Positions 35,626 through 44,616 of a DNA stretch of 64,000 nucleotides are shown piece after piece. This DNA is from Aurantimonas sp036549475 (lineage in GTDB: Bacteria; Pseudomonadota; Alphaproteobacteria; Rhizobiales; Rhizobiaceae). The position numbers were made by a program, and so were the translations under genes. The first letter of the stretch is position 1, and every line of letters begins with the position of its first letter. The notes under the pieces were generated by a model. That model made no database searches. It saw only the letters and a program-made list of their open reading frames with translations, and was not told the DNA's origin. The stretch spans positions 19,085 through 83,084 of the forward strand of contig NZ_JAZHLI010000017.1 in assembly GCF_036549475.1 (NCBI RefSeq), in the 5' to 3' direction.

Positions 35626-36405
35626 ATGACCAAGCCCATCGTTCACATGGAAAACATCGAGAAGCATTTCGGCAACATCATCGCGCTGGCCGGCGTCAGC
35701 TTCGATGTCCTGCCCGGCGAGTGTCACTGCCTGCTGGGCGACAATGGCGCCGGCAAGTCGACCTTCATCAAGACCATGTCAGGGGTCCACAAGCCGACGA
35801 AGGGCGAGATCTTCTTCGAAGGCAAACCGATGTCCTTCGACAGCCCGCGCGACGCGATGGAGGCCGGCATTGCGACGGTCTTCCAGGACCTGGCGATGAT
35901 CCCCCTGATGTCGGTGACCCGCAACTTCTTCATGGGCCGCGAACCCACCAAGGGACGCTGGCTGTTCAAGCGGATGGACATCGAGAAGGCCAACGAGGTC
36001 ACAATCGAGGAGATGCGCAAGATGGGCATCGCCCTGCGCGGTCCCGACCAGGCGGTCGGCACCCTGTCCGGCGGCGAGCGCCAGACCGTCGCGATCTCGC
36101 GAGCGGTGTTTTTCGGCGCCAAGGTGCTGATCCTGGACGAGCCGACCTCGGCACTGGGCGTGCGCCAGACCTCGAACGTGTTGGCCACCATCGAGAAGGT
36201 CCGCGATCAGGGGATCGGCGTCGTCTTCATCACCCACAATGTCCGCCATGCCATGGCGGTGGGCGATCGCTTCACCGTGCTGAACCGTGGCCGCACGCTG
36301 GGAACGGCGGCACGCGGCGAGATTACCGCCAGCGAGCTCCAGGACCTGATGGCCGGCGGCCAGGAAATGGCCGAGCTGCAGGGCTCGCTCGGAGGAACCG
36401 TCTGA
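35626..36405 (+). CDS. Sugar/inositol ABC transporter ATPase
   Basis: Single ABC domain of 259 residues, not the doubled form common for ribose systems. Walker A GDNGAGKS (about residues 42-49), Q-loop TVFQDLAM, signature LSGGERQT, Walker B VLILDEPTSALG, H-loop FITHNVRHA. Starts one base after the permease stop. Single-domain ATPases of this kind occur with rhizobial inositol and rhizopine-type importers (family knowledge). Confidence 0.92.
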   Translation: MTKPIVHMENIEKHFGNIIALAGVSFDVLPGECHCLLGDNGAGKSTFIKTMSGVHKPTKGEIFFEGKPMSFDSPRDAMEAGIATVFQDLAMIPLMSVTRNFFMGREPTKGRWLFKRMDIEKANEVTIEEMRKMGIALRGPDQAVGTLSGGERQTVAISRAVFFGAKVLILDEPTSALGVRQTSNVLATIEKVRDQGIGVVFITHNVRHAMAVGDRFTVLNRGRTLGTAARGEITASELQDLMAGGQEMAELQGSLGGTV

Positions 36406-36407
36406 TA

Positions 36408-38324
36408 ATGTTGAAGGATCTCGATCTCATCACTATCGGCCGATCCTCCGTCGACCTTTATGGCGCCCAGGTCGGGGGGCGGCTCGAGGACATGCGCAGC
36501 TTCGAGAAATATGTCGGCGGCTCGCCCACCAACATGGCGACTGGCACGGCCCGGCTGGGACTGCGCTCGGCGCTGATCACCCGCGTTGGCGACGAGCACA
36601 TGGGCAGGTTCCTGCGCGAGGAACTGCAGCGCGAGGGCGTCGATACGACGGGGGTCGTCACCGATCCGGACCGGCTCACGGCGCTGGTCCTTCTCGGCAT
36701 TCGCGACGATGAGCAGTTTCCGCTGATCTTCTACCGCGAGGACTGCGCCGACATGGCGCTATGCGAGGACGACATCGACGGGGCCTTCATCGCCCGCGCA
36801 AGGGCCGTGGTCGCGACGGGAACCCATCTCAGCCATCCGCGCACCGAGGCCGCCGTCCTGAAGGCGCTGGAACTGGCGCGCGGCAGCGGCGCCCGCACCG
36901 CACTCGACATCGACTATCGTCCGAATCTGTGGGGGCTCGCCGGCCATGGCGCGGGCGAGGAACGCTTCATCGCTTCGGCGGCCGTGACGGCCAAGCTCCA
37001 GTCCACCCTCCACCTCTTCGATCTCGTGGTCGGGACGGAGGAGGAATTCCACATTGCCGGCGGCACCACCGATACCGTGGCGGCGCTGCGGGCCGTGCGC
37101 GCCGTCAGCGGCGCCACGCTCGTCTGCAAGCGCGGCGCGGCCGGGGCGGTCGCCTTCGAGGGCGCGATCCCGGACAGCCTCGACGAGGGGCAGGCCGGGC
37201 CCGGCTTTCCCATCGAGGTTTTCAACGTCCTGGGCGCCGGCGACGGCTTCATCTCAGGCCTCCTGAAAGGCTGGCTCGACGGCGAGGACTGGCCGACGTC
37301 GCTCGCTTACGCCAATGCCTGCGGCGCCTTCGCCGTCTCGCGGCACGGCTGCACGCCAGCCTATCCGAGCTGGGAGGAGCTTCGGTTCTTTCTCAAGCGC
37401 GGCGTGAGGGCGCCGAAGGAAGCCCTGCGCAAGGACGCCGAGCTCGAACAGATCCACTGGTCGACGACCCGCAAGACCGACTGGTCGACCATGCGCGTCT
37501 TCGCATTCGATCACCGCATGCAGTTCGAGGAACTGGAAGGGGCGACGCCCGACAGGATCGGGGCCTTCAAGCAGCTCTGCCTGGATGCCGTCTTGCGAGT
37601 CCAGGACGGCCAGCCCGGTCACGGCATTCTCTGCGACGGCCGGCTCGGCCGACAGGCGCTCTATCGCGCCGCCGGGCGTGGCCTATGGATCGGGCGACCC
37701 GTCGAATGGCCTGGATCGCGGCCGCTCGTCCTCGAGCCCGAGATCGGTCCCGATTTCGGCGGCCTGTCCGAATGGCCGGGCGAGCATGTGGTCAAGTGCC
37801 TGTGCTTCTGCCATCCTAACGACGATCCCGGACTCTGGCGGGCGCAGGAGGAAACCGTGCTGCGCCTGTTCAGGGCCTCGCGGCGCAACCGGCTGGAATT
37901 CCTTCTGGAGATCATTCCGTCCAAGGTCGGGCCGGTGGACGACACGACTGCAGCGACGGTCATCCGTCGCTTCTACGATCTCGGCATCTATCCCGACTGG
38001 TGGAAGCTCGAGCCGATGACCAGCGAGACGGGCTGGCGCAATGCCTGCGCGGCGATCACGCAGAACGACCCGCATGTGCGCGGCATCGTGGTGCTCGGCC
38101 TGGACGCCTCCGAGGCGGCGCTGATTGAAAGCTTCTCCGTGGCGGCGCGCTTCGAGCTCGTGAAGGGCTTCGCCGTCGGCCGGACGATCTTCGCCGACGC
38201 CGCGAAGGCCTTCATGACCGGCGACATAGGACCCGAAGCGGCCGTGTTGCAGATGGCAGAACGATACAGCCGGCTGTGCAAGCTCTGGGACGATGCACGC
38301 CGGGCAGGGGAGAAAGCGGCATGA
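36408..38324 (+). CDS. iolC: 5-dehydro-2-deoxygluconokinase IolC fused to a DUF2090 aldolase-like domain
   Basis: Phosphorylates 2-deoxy-5-keto-gluconate in the inositol pathway. 638 residues: a PfkB kinase domain (residues 1-330: DLITIGRSSVDLYGAQ, KYVGGSPTNMATGTARLGL, catalytic Asp in NVLGAGDGF near 278) followed by a DUF2090 domain (about 355-635: FAFDHRMQFEELE, GHGILCDGRLG, LEIIPSK, YDLGIYPDWWKLEP). DUF2090 resembles class I aldolases, so the second half may carry out the following aldol cleavage in the manner of IolJ; that is inference from family structure. The frame reads upstream through the ATPase, but the ATG at 36408 follows GGAGG and matches the domain start. Confidence 0.92.
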   Translation: MLKDLDLITIGRSSVDLYGAQVGGRLEDMRSFEKYVGGSPTNMATGTARLGLRSALITRVGDEHMGRFLREELQREGVDTTGVVTDPDRLTALVLLGIRDDEQFPLIFYREDCADMALCEDDIDGAFIARARAVVATGTHLSHPRTEAAVLKALELARGSGARTALDIDYRPNLWGLAGHGAGEERFIASAAVTAKLQSTLHLFDLVVGTEEEFHIAGGTTDTVAALRAVRAVSGATLVCKRGAAGAVAFEGAIPDSLDEGQAGPGFPIEVFNVLGAGDGFISGLLKGWLDGEDWPTSLAYANACGAFAVSRHGCTPAYPSWEELRFFLKRGVRAPKEALRKDAELEQIHWSTTRKTDWSTMRVFAFDHRMQFEELEGATPDRIGAFKQLCLDAVLRVQDGQPGHGILCDGRLGRQALYRAAGRGLWIGRPVEWPGSRPLVLEPEIGPDFGGLSEWPGEHVVKCLCFCHPNDDPGLWRAQEETVLRLFRASRRNRLEFLLEIIPSKVGPVDDTTAATVIRRFYDLGIYPDWWKLEPMTSETGWRNACAAITQNDPHVRGIVVLGLDASEAALIESFSVAARFELVKGFAVGRTIFADAAKAFMTGDIGPEAAVLQMAERYSRLCKLWDDARRAGEKAA

Positions 38325-40150
38325 CGACGATCCGTCTGACAGCGGCGCAGGCACTGGTGAAATATCTCACCGCCCAGATGACGGTGGACGGCGAGCCGTT
38401 CATCGCCGGCGTGTGGGCGATCTTCGGCCACGGCAACGTCGCCGGCCTGGGCGAGGCACTCCATGCCGAGAAGGACGCCATCCGGACCCTTCGCGGCCAC
38501 AACGAGCAGACGATGTGCCATGCGGCCATCGCCTACGCCAAGCAGCTGCAGCGCAGGCGGGCGATGGCGGTGACCTCCTCCATCGGGCCCGGCGCGACCA
38601 ACATGGTGACGGCCGCCGCGCTCGCCCACGTCAACCGGCTGCCGCTGCTGCTCCTGCCCGGGGACGTCTTTGCCAATCGCGGGCCCGATCCGGTGCTGCA
38701 GCAGGTCGAGGATTTCGGCGACGGCACGGTGACCGTCAATGACTGCTTCCGGCCGGTGACCCGCTATTTCGATCGCATCATGCGGCCCGAGCAATTGCTG
38801 ACCGCGCTGCCGCGGGCCTTCCGGATCATGACCGATCCGGCCGAATGCGGCCCGGTATGCCTGGCCTTCTGCCAGGACGTCCAGGCCGAGGCGTACGACT
38901 ATCCGGAATCCTTCTTTGCGCCGAAAGTCTGGCGGATCCGCCGGCCGAATCCCGATCCGGTGGAACTGGAAGCCGTCGTGCAGCTTCTGAAGACCGCGAC
39001 GAAGCCGGTGATCGTCGCCGGCGGCGGGGTGCATTATTCCGGCGCGAGCGACGCCCTCGATGCCTTCGTGCGCAAGCACGACGTTCCCGTCGTCGAAAGC
39101 CAGGCCGGCAAGTCGGCATTGGCATGGGATCACGATCGCAATTTCGGCCCCGTGGGCGTTACGGGCGCTGCGTGCGCAAATGCGCTGTGCGCCGAGGCCG
39201 ATCTCGTCCTCGGTGTCGGCACCCGCTTCCAGGATTTCACCACCGGGTCCTGGAACCTCTTCCGCAATCCCGATCGCCGGCTCGTCAGCCTCAACGTGGC
39301 GGCCTACGACGCGATGAAGCACGGCGCCGAGCCGCTGTGCTGCGATGCGCAGGTCGGCCTCGAGGCGTTGTCCGAAGCGCTCGGCGACCACGCCTTCGCC
39401 CCGCCCGACATGGCGTTGAAGCGCGACTGGTTCGCCGAGGTCGATCCGCTGACGGCAGCCCCGCAGGACACCAACGCGCTGCCCACCGACCAGCAGGTTG
39501 TCGGCGCGGTGCAGCGTGCCAGCGGCCGCGACACCGTCGTCATGTGCGCGGCCGGCACCATGCCCGGCGAACTGCACACGCTGTGGAAGGCCCCGCGGCC
39601 CGGCGCCTACCATATGGAATACGGCTTTTCCTGCATGGGCTACGAGATCGCCGGGGCGATGGGCATCAAGATGGCCGAGCCCGACCGCGACGTGGTCTGC
39701 ATGCTGGGCGACGGCAGCTACATGATGGCCAATTCCGAGCTGGCCACGGCGGCGATGCTGGGCCTGAACTTCACGATCGTCGTCACCGACAATCATGGCT
39801 ATGGCTGCATCAACCGGCTGCAGATGAGCACCGGCGGGGCGGAGTTCAACAATCTCCTGGAGCACGCCCATCACGTGAACCCGTCGCGCATCGACTTCGC
39901 GGCACATGCCGCCGCCATGGGCGCCACCGCGTCCCATGTGACGTCGATCGCGGAACTGGAGGTCGCACTGGCCGCGGCGCGGGAGACGGACGGGCCGGTG
40001 GTGATCGTGATCGATACCGACCCCTATGCGAGCACCGAGCCCGGCGGCCATTGGTGGGACGTCGCGGTGCCCGAAGTCTCCGCCCGCCCGAAGGTGCAAG
40101 CCGCCCGAGAGGCCTATGAAGCGCAATTGCGGGTGCGAGCCGGCGGCTGA
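38321..40150 (+). CDS. iolD: 3D-(3,5/4)-trihydroxycyclohexane-1,2-dione hydrolase IolD
   Basis: Thiamine diphosphate enzyme that opens the inositol-derived ring to 5-deoxy-glucuronate. 609 residues with three domains of the acetolactate-synthase fold: TIRLTAAQALVKYL at the N-terminus, SSIGPGATNMVTAAALAH, ETMCHAA-type glutamate region (HNEQTMCHAAIAYA), and the ThDP motif GDGSYMMANSELATA with NHGYGCINRLQ near residues 463-505. The start ATG overlaps the iolC stop (ATGA), with AGGGGAG upstream. Confidence 0.95.
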   Translation: MTTIRLTAAQALVKYLTAQMTVDGEPFIAGVWAIFGHGNVAGLGEALHAEKDAIRTLRGHNEQTMCHAAIAYAKQLQRRRAMAVTSSIGPGATNMVTAAALAHVNRLPLLLLPGDVFANRGPDPVLQQVEDFGDGTVTVNDCFRPVTRYFDRIMRPEQLLTALPRAFRIMTDPAECGPVCLAFCQDVQAEAYDYPESFFAPKVWRIRRPNPDPVELEAVVQLLKTATKPVIVAGGGVHYSGASDALDAFVRKHDVPVVESQAGKSALAWDHDRNFGPVGVTGAACANALCAEADLVLGVGTRFQDFTTGSWNLFRNPDRRLVSLNVAAYDAMKHGAEPLCCDAQVGLEALSEALGDHAFAPPDMALKRDWFAEVDPLTAAPQDTNALPTDQQVVGAVQRASGRDTVVMCAAGTMPGELHTLWKAPRPGAYHMEYGFSCMGYEIAGAMGIKMAEPDRDVVCMLGDGSYMMANSELATAAMLGLNFTIVVTDNHGYGCINRLQMSTGGAEFNNLLEHAHHVNPSRIDFAAHAAAMGATASHVTSIAELEVALAAARETDGPVVIVIDTDPYASTEPGGHWWDVAVPEVSARPKVQAAREAYEAQLRVRAGG

Positions 40151-40201
40151 CCCGCTGCCGCGCGACATCCGCCCTCGATCTCCTGAGACTGGAAACCGGC
40201 C

Positions 40202-41107
40202 ATGATCCGTTTCGGCACGAACCCCATCGCCTGGTCGAACGACGACGACCAGACCCTCGGCGCCCACATCTCCCTCGATCAATGCCTGACGGAAGCGGCC
40301 GCGATCGGCTTCGACGGGATCGAGAACGGGCATAAATTCCCGTGGTATCCGGCCGAGTTGCGAGACGTCCTCCAGCCCCACGGCCTGGCCTTCGTCTCGG
40401 CCTGGTATTCGCTCAATCTACTCGTCCATTCGGCCGAACAGGAGATCGCGCTGATCCAGCCGCATCTCGACCGGCTCAAGGCGCTCGGCTGTACCGTGTG
40501 CATCGCCTGCGAGACGTCCAACGCGATCCACGGCAACGACGCGGTCGGGCTGGCGGCCTCGCCCGTCCTGCAGCCGGACCAATGGCCCGATTTCGGCGAA
40601 AAGGTCGAGACGGTGGCCGCGCATTGCGCCGCGGAGGGCGTGCCGCTGGTCTATCATCATCACATGGGCACAATCGTCGAGACACCCGCCGAGCTCGACC
40701 AGTTCATGGCCCATACCGGCCCGGCGACGAGGCTGCTGTTCGACGCGGGGCATTTCCATTTCGGCGGCAACGGCGTGGATCCGGCGCCGTACCTGGAGCG
40801 CCATCTGTCCAGGGTTGCGCATTTTCACGCCAAGAACGTGCGTCCAGCCGTCATGGCCGAGGTGCGCCGCGACGGCCTGTCCTTTCTCGAAGCCGTGCGC
40901 CGTGGCGTCTTCACCGTGCCGGGCGACGCGGAGGGCGGCGTCGACTTCGGTCCCTGCCTCAAACTCCTCGCCGAACACGGCTACGACGGCTGGATCGTCA
41001 TAGAAGCCGAGCAGGATCCGGAGGTCCGCAATCCCTTCGAGTATCAAAGCCTCGGGCTCAAGACGTTGAAGGCACTCGCCGCCGAAGTCGGCCTCACGAC
41101 CGCCTGA
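40202..41107 (+). CDS. iolE: Inosose dehydratase IolE
   Basis: Removes water from scyllo-inosose to give trihydroxycyclohexane-dione. 301 residues of TIM-barrel type: RFGTNPIAWSNDDDQTLG, IENGHKFPWYP, YHHHMGTIVETPAELDQFM, LLFDAGHFHFGG and HFHAKNVRPAVMAEV are all IolE signatures with metal-binding His/Glu/Asp residues. Follows iolD by about 50 bases. Confidence 0.94.
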   Translation: MIRFGTNPIAWSNDDDQTLGAHISLDQCLTEAAAIGFDGIENGHKFPWYPAELRDVLQPHGLAFVSAWYSLNLLVHSAEQEIALIQPHLDRLKALGCTVCIACETSNAIHGNDAVGLAASPVLQPDQWPDFGEKVETVAAHCAAEGVPLVYHHHMGTIVETPAELDQFMAHTGPATRLLFDAGHFHFGGNGVDPAPYLERHLSRVAHFHAKNVRPAVMAEVRRDGLSFLEAVRRGVFTVPGDAEGGVDFGPCLKLLAEHGYDGWIVIEAEQDPEVRNPFEYQSLGLKTLKALAAEVGLTTA

Positions 41108-41182
41108 GAACCGACGAAACGTCGCCGATAGCGGCTGCCGGTCGCACGGCCCGACCCTTTGCATCCAAACCCGGAGGACCCG

Positions 41183-41992
41183 ATGCCTGAACTTCTTCGC
41201 CGTCCCAAGGGCGACACCGGCCTCGTCCACGACATCACGCCTGCCGATGCCGGCTGGTCCTATGTCGGTTTTGCGCTGCATCGCCTGAAGCCCGGCGAGA
41301 CGGCATCGGCCGAGACCGGCGAGGAGGAGGCGATCCTCGTTCTCGTCGAGGGCAGGGCGAAGATCCGCGCCGGCGATGAAGATTTCGGCGAACGCGGCTA
41401 CCGAATGTCGGTGTTCGAGGAGACCCCGCCCCATGCCGTCTACGTGCCGAACGGTTCGAACTGGAGCGTCGAGGCGACGACGGACCTGACGCTCGGCGTC
41501 TGCCGGGCGCCTGGAAAGGGGGGACACGCGGCGAAGATCATCGGCCCGGAAGGCGTTCCCCGGATCACCAAGGGCAAGGGCGCCAATGTCCGACACGTCC
41601 ACGCAATCGCGATGGAGGAGCGTGACGTCGCAGACAGCCTCCTCGTCACCGAGGTCTTCACGCCCGCCGGCAACTGGTCGTCCTATCCGCCGCATCGCCA
41701 CGACGAAGACGACTTTCCCGAGATGACCTATCTGGAAGAGACCTACTATCACCGCCTCGACCCGCCCCAGGGCTTCGGCTTCCAGCGGGTCTTCACCGAG
41801 GATGGCAGCCTGGACGAGACGATGACGGTTCACGACGGCGATGTCGTGCTGGTTCCCAAGGGCCATCACCCCTGCGGTGCGCCGCACGGTTACGGCATGT
41901 ACTATCTCAACGTCATGGCTGGCCCCCGCCGCCAGTGGCGCTTCCAGAACCACCCCGACCATGACTGGATTGCCCGGCGCGACGCGGACTGA
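41183..41992 (+). CDS. iolB: 5-deoxy-glucuronate isomerase IolB
   Basis: Cupin-fold isomerase converting 5-deoxy-glucuronate to 2-deoxy-5-keto-gluconate, the IolC substrate. 269 residues, the family norm. YPPHRHDEDDFPEMTYLEE carries the metal ligands, and VVLVPKGHHPCGAPHGYGMYYLNVMAG is the C-terminal cupin motif. The start is ATG 41183 with GGAGGACCCG upstream. Last recognisable gene of the plus-strand iol operon; no iolA/mmsA is seen nearby. Confidence 0.95.
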   Translation: MPELLRRPKGDTGLVHDITPADAGWSYVGFALHRLKPGETASAETGEEEAILVLVEGRAKIRAGDEDFGERGYRMSVFEETPPHAVYVPNGSNWSVEATTDLTLGVCRAPGKGGHAAKIIGPEGVPRITKGKGANVRHVHAIAMEERDVADSLLVTEVFTPAGNWSSYPPHRHDEDDFPEMTYLEETYYHRLDPPQGFGFQRVFTEDGSLDETMTVHDGDVVLVPKGHHPCGAPHGYGMYYLNVMAGPRRQWRFQNHPDHDWIARRDAD

Positions 41993-42009
41993 GGAAGCTG
42001 TCAGCTTCC
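41993..42009 (+). terminator. Small hairpin after iolB
   Basis: GGAAGCTGTCAGCTTCC, seven-base arms with a three-base loop, starting right after the iolB stop. No strong T-run follows, so termination is only possible. Confidence 0.35.
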
Positions 42010-42103
42010 AGCTTACAGTCTGAAATCTTGCAATCTCTCGATCACCTATGCAGGCGCCGAAGAACGCGGTGACGACGTCGTCCTGAACGACGTCACCTTT
42101 TCC

Positions 42104-42538
42104 GTGGACGACACGAGCGTCAAGGCTGGGGACCTCCTGTTCGAGGGAGTGACGGGATCGCGGGAAGAGGGATACGCGATCAGACGTTTCTCGACCGATC
42201 TGGAACGCGCCAACGCATCAAGCGGCTGGAAGATCGACGACTTCGTTCTTGAAGGCGTTGAGATTGCCGGGGCGGACCAATCCTCGACGACCCCGACGTC
42301 GTCCGACCTGTATTTCGAACGCGCGACGCTCGGCGAGGCGCAGGTTACCGAAGGCGGCGAGGTCAGTTTCAGCCTGACCGGCTCGAAGATCGACAACGTC
42401 TTTTCCGATAATGGCGTTCTCACCAGCCAGTTCGATCTCGGCAACTTCATGGTGAAGCCGGGAGTTGGCGAGGATGAGCCCTCGGCACCGGCAACCTTGC
42501 CGGACATCCTGAACCTGAGCGTAACCGCCAACCAATAG
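42104..42538 (+). CDS. Hypothetical protein, probably a 5'-truncated fragment
   Basis: A 144-residue frame from GTG 42104 with no good Shine-Dalgarno. The same frame is open back to the iolB stop and reads sensible protein (ITYAGAEERGDDVVLNDVTFSVDD), so the true N-terminus seems to be missing. The composition is acidic and beta-rich, with repeated GxxxxxFxLxGxxI-like phrasing (DDFVLEGVEIAGAD, EVSFSLTGSKIDNVFSD). It looks like the C-terminal part of a larger exported protein joined to the end of the iol operon. No family recognised. Confidence 0.4.
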   Translation: MDDTSVKAGDLLFEGVTGSREEGYAIRRFSTDLERANASSGWKIDDFVLEGVEIAGADQSSTTPTSSDLYFERATLGEAQVTEGGEVSFSLTGSKIDNVFSDNGVLTSQFDLGNFMVKPGVGEDEPSAPATLPDILNLSVTANQ

Positions 42539-42634
42539 CCCTCACGGGCCGGTTCGGGGCCGATAAAGAGGATGCCTCGCCGTCGCCCCCGAAATGTATC
42601 TGACCCTGGCCGGGGCGGTCGCGAAGATTTGTCC

Positions 42635-42963
42635 ACCCACGTCGTTGGCTGGTTCGGCGATTGTGACAAGCTGTCGATGAGCCGGCTCTTTGCGGCGGAG
42701 ATTCTCGGCATCTATCTCGACGCGCAGAAATACCGGAACGCCTTCGTCGAGGACAGCCGAACGACGCGCGTATGTTCGGCTTCTATCCGAACAGCCGCGG
42801 GGGGGTCGACGTCCCCAACTTTATCGGCGAGATGGAGGCCGAGCTGGCCATCGTCGCCGCGCGCACGGGTGGGCAGGGCTTCGTCGAGGTCGTCGAGACG
42901 ATCCTGTCGGCCCTTGGCCGGAGTGGAAACGAAATGCAGCGGGAGGGCGCGGATGCGCGATAG
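42635..42963 (+). pseudogene. Frameshifted remnant upstream of the aldolase gene
   Basis: Two frames read as one protein end: MSRLFAAEILGIYLDAQKY and RNAFVEDSRTTRV in the first, then FGFYPNSRGGVDVPNF and VETILSALGRSGNEMQREG in the second, with the switch near 42770. The second piece ends at 42963, overlapping the aldolase start by 11 bases in the way operon neighbours do. It is probably the C-terminus of a gene that once preceded the aldolase. I do not recognise the family. Confidence 0.4.
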
Positions 42964-43630
42964 CGAACGGGCCTTGCGCCAGACGATCATCGATCTGTGC
43001 CTGGAGATGAACCGCAACGGCATCAACCAGGGCACGTCGGGCAACATCTCGGCGCGCCATGGCGAGGCGATGCTGCTGACGCCGAGCGCGACGCCCTACG
43101 AGGAGCTGACGCCGGAGATGATCGTCTCCATGCCGCTGGACGGCGACGGCACAAACTGGTCCGGACCGCTGACGCCCTCGACCGAATGGCGCTTTCACCG
43201 CGACATACTGCGCGCACGGCCCGATGCCGGCGCGGTCGTCCATGCCCATCCGGTCTTCGCCACGAGCCTCGCGATGACCCGTCGCGCGATCCCCGCCTGC
43301 CACTACATGATCGCCGTGTTCGGCGGCACCGATGTCCGCTGCTCGGGCTATTCGCGCTTCGGCACGGAAGCGCTGTCGCGCGAGGCGCTGGCGGCGCTGG
43401 ACGGGCGCACGGGATGCCTGCTCGCCAATCACGGTGCCATCACCATCGGCAGCGATCTCGCCAAGGCGATGTGGCGCATGGTCGAGCTGGAAACGCTGGC
43501 CCGGCAATATCACCACAGCCTGCAGCTCGCGGGCGGTCCGGTGATCCTCAGCGATGCCGAGATCGCCGAGGTCTTGGAGGCGTTCGGGAGCTACGGCCTG
43601 CAATCCCGCGACGCGGCAGCGCTCGGATGA
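42953..43630 (+). CDS. Class II aldolase/adducin-family protein (L-fuculose-phosphate aldolase-like)
   Basis: Zinc-dependent aldolase of 225 residues. GTSGNISARHGEAMLLTPSATPY is the N-terminal substrate loop; the zinc histidines are in AGAVVHAHPVFATSLA and CLLANHGAITIG; ETLARQYHHSLQ closes the fold. The start is ATG 42953 after GGGAGGGCGCGG; the upstream open frame is the remnant. Probably cleaves a sugar phosphate or a four- to five-carbon acid phosphate. Substrate not determinable. Confidence 0.88.
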   Translation: MRDSERALRQTIIDLCLEMNRNGINQGTSGNISARHGEAMLLTPSATPYEELTPEMIVSMPLDGDGTNWSGPLTPSTEWRFHRDILRARPDAGAVVHAHPVFATSLAMTRRAIPACHYMIAVFGGTDVRCSGYSRFGTEALSREALAALDGRTGCLLANHGAITIGSDLAKAMWRMVELETLARQYHHSLQLAGGPVILSDAEIAEVLEAFGSYGLQSRDAAALG

Positions 43631-43721
43631 ACGCGCCCGCCGCCCTCCGTCTGCAACCACCGGCTCACCTGGGCTCTGCTGCCTCTTGGGGTCGCAGGTC
43701 GAGAAGCGTGCCCTGCTGCCG

Positions 43722-44498
43722 TCAGCCCATGCGCGGGCCGACCATGCCGAAGCGGGCGCCATGCGGATCCTCGCAGACCATCGAGAAGGCGCCGCCGGGA
43801 ATTTCGTCGGGGCCGTGGATCGCCTTGCCGCGCGCCGAAGACAGGCGCCGATGAGCGGCATCGATGTCCGGGACCATGAAGTAGTACTGCCAGCCGAGGC
43901 GGCCGCCCGGCGCTTCGCCCATGAGCGCGCCGAAACGCACCGTCCCGCATGTCAGGAAGCGATAGTCGCCGAGCTCGCCCATCGGCATTGCGCCCTCCTG
44001 GTGCCAGCCGAACACCGTGCTGTAGAAGGCGAGCGCCGCCTCCGGGTCCTTCGCCGAGAGTTCGTTCCAGACGGCATGACCGGGCATGGCCTCGTCAGCT
44101 TGCTGGAAGGCGTGGCTTTCCTCGCTGCTTTCCCCGCGCATGACGTAGAATATCGCCCCATGAGGGTCGGCGAGCATCGCCATGCGACCGACGCCGTCGA
44201 TCGCCGTTGCCGGCATGTGGGTCGCGCCGCCGGCCTTCTCGACGGTGTCGACAGCGGCATCGACATCGGCGACGGCCAGATAGCCCACCCATGCGGCGTC
44301 GGTCTCCATGCCGTCCTGTTGCTTCATCAGGCCCGCCACGGGCATGCCGTCGGGCGCCGAGATGATGCGGTAGTCCATGCCGGGATGACCCGACGGAGCG
44401 AAGCTCCAGCCGATGACTTCGGCGTAGAATTCCTGCGCGGCGTCCGGGTCGGGGGTCAGGAGCTCGTACCAGATCGGGGTTCCTGCGGCATTGGCCAT
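43722..44498 (-). CDS. VOC-family protein with two glyoxalase/bleomycin-resistance-type domains
   Basis: 258 residues with two repeats of the VOC fold: IWYELLTPDPDAAQEFYAEVIGW in the first and AVWNELSAKDPEAALAFYSTVFGW in the second, each ending with a DPHGAIFYV or DPHGARFGM strand. The start is ATG 44498 with AGGAGACC upstream. Such two-domain proteins resemble CFP32-like lyases. Neighbours are glutathione transferases, so a role in small-molecule detoxification is plausible but not shown. Confidence 0.85.
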   Translation of the reverse strand: MANAAGTPIWYELLTPDPDAAQEFYAEVIGWSFAPSGHPGMDYRIISAPDGMPVAGLMKQQDGMETDAAWVGYLAVADVDAAVDTVEKAGGATHMPATAIDGVGRMAMLADPHGAIFYVMRGESSEESHAFQQADEAMPGHAVWNELSAKDPEAALAFYSTVFGWHQEGAMPMGELGDYRFLTCGTVRFGALMGEAPGGRLGWQYYFMVPDIDAAHRRLSSARGKAIHGPDEIPGGAFSMVCEDPHGARFGMVGPRMG

Positions 44499-44616
44499 GA
44501 TTGGTCTCCTGCAGTGTTCAGGTAGTGGGGCATGGGCATTGGATGACGGACGCGGAGGGCGCCGCCGGGAGTCATGTGTGGAAAGACGCGCTGCCCATCC
44601 GGGATCTGGATGACGG

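Noticed and set aside
35721..38324. An 867-residue IolC
   Set aside because: The extra N-terminus is a shadow of the ABC ATPase; ATG 36408 starts the PfkB domain and follows GGAGG.
37988..40381. 797-codon minus-strand frame
   Set aside because: Opposite iolC/iolD, which are unambiguous; arises from high GC.
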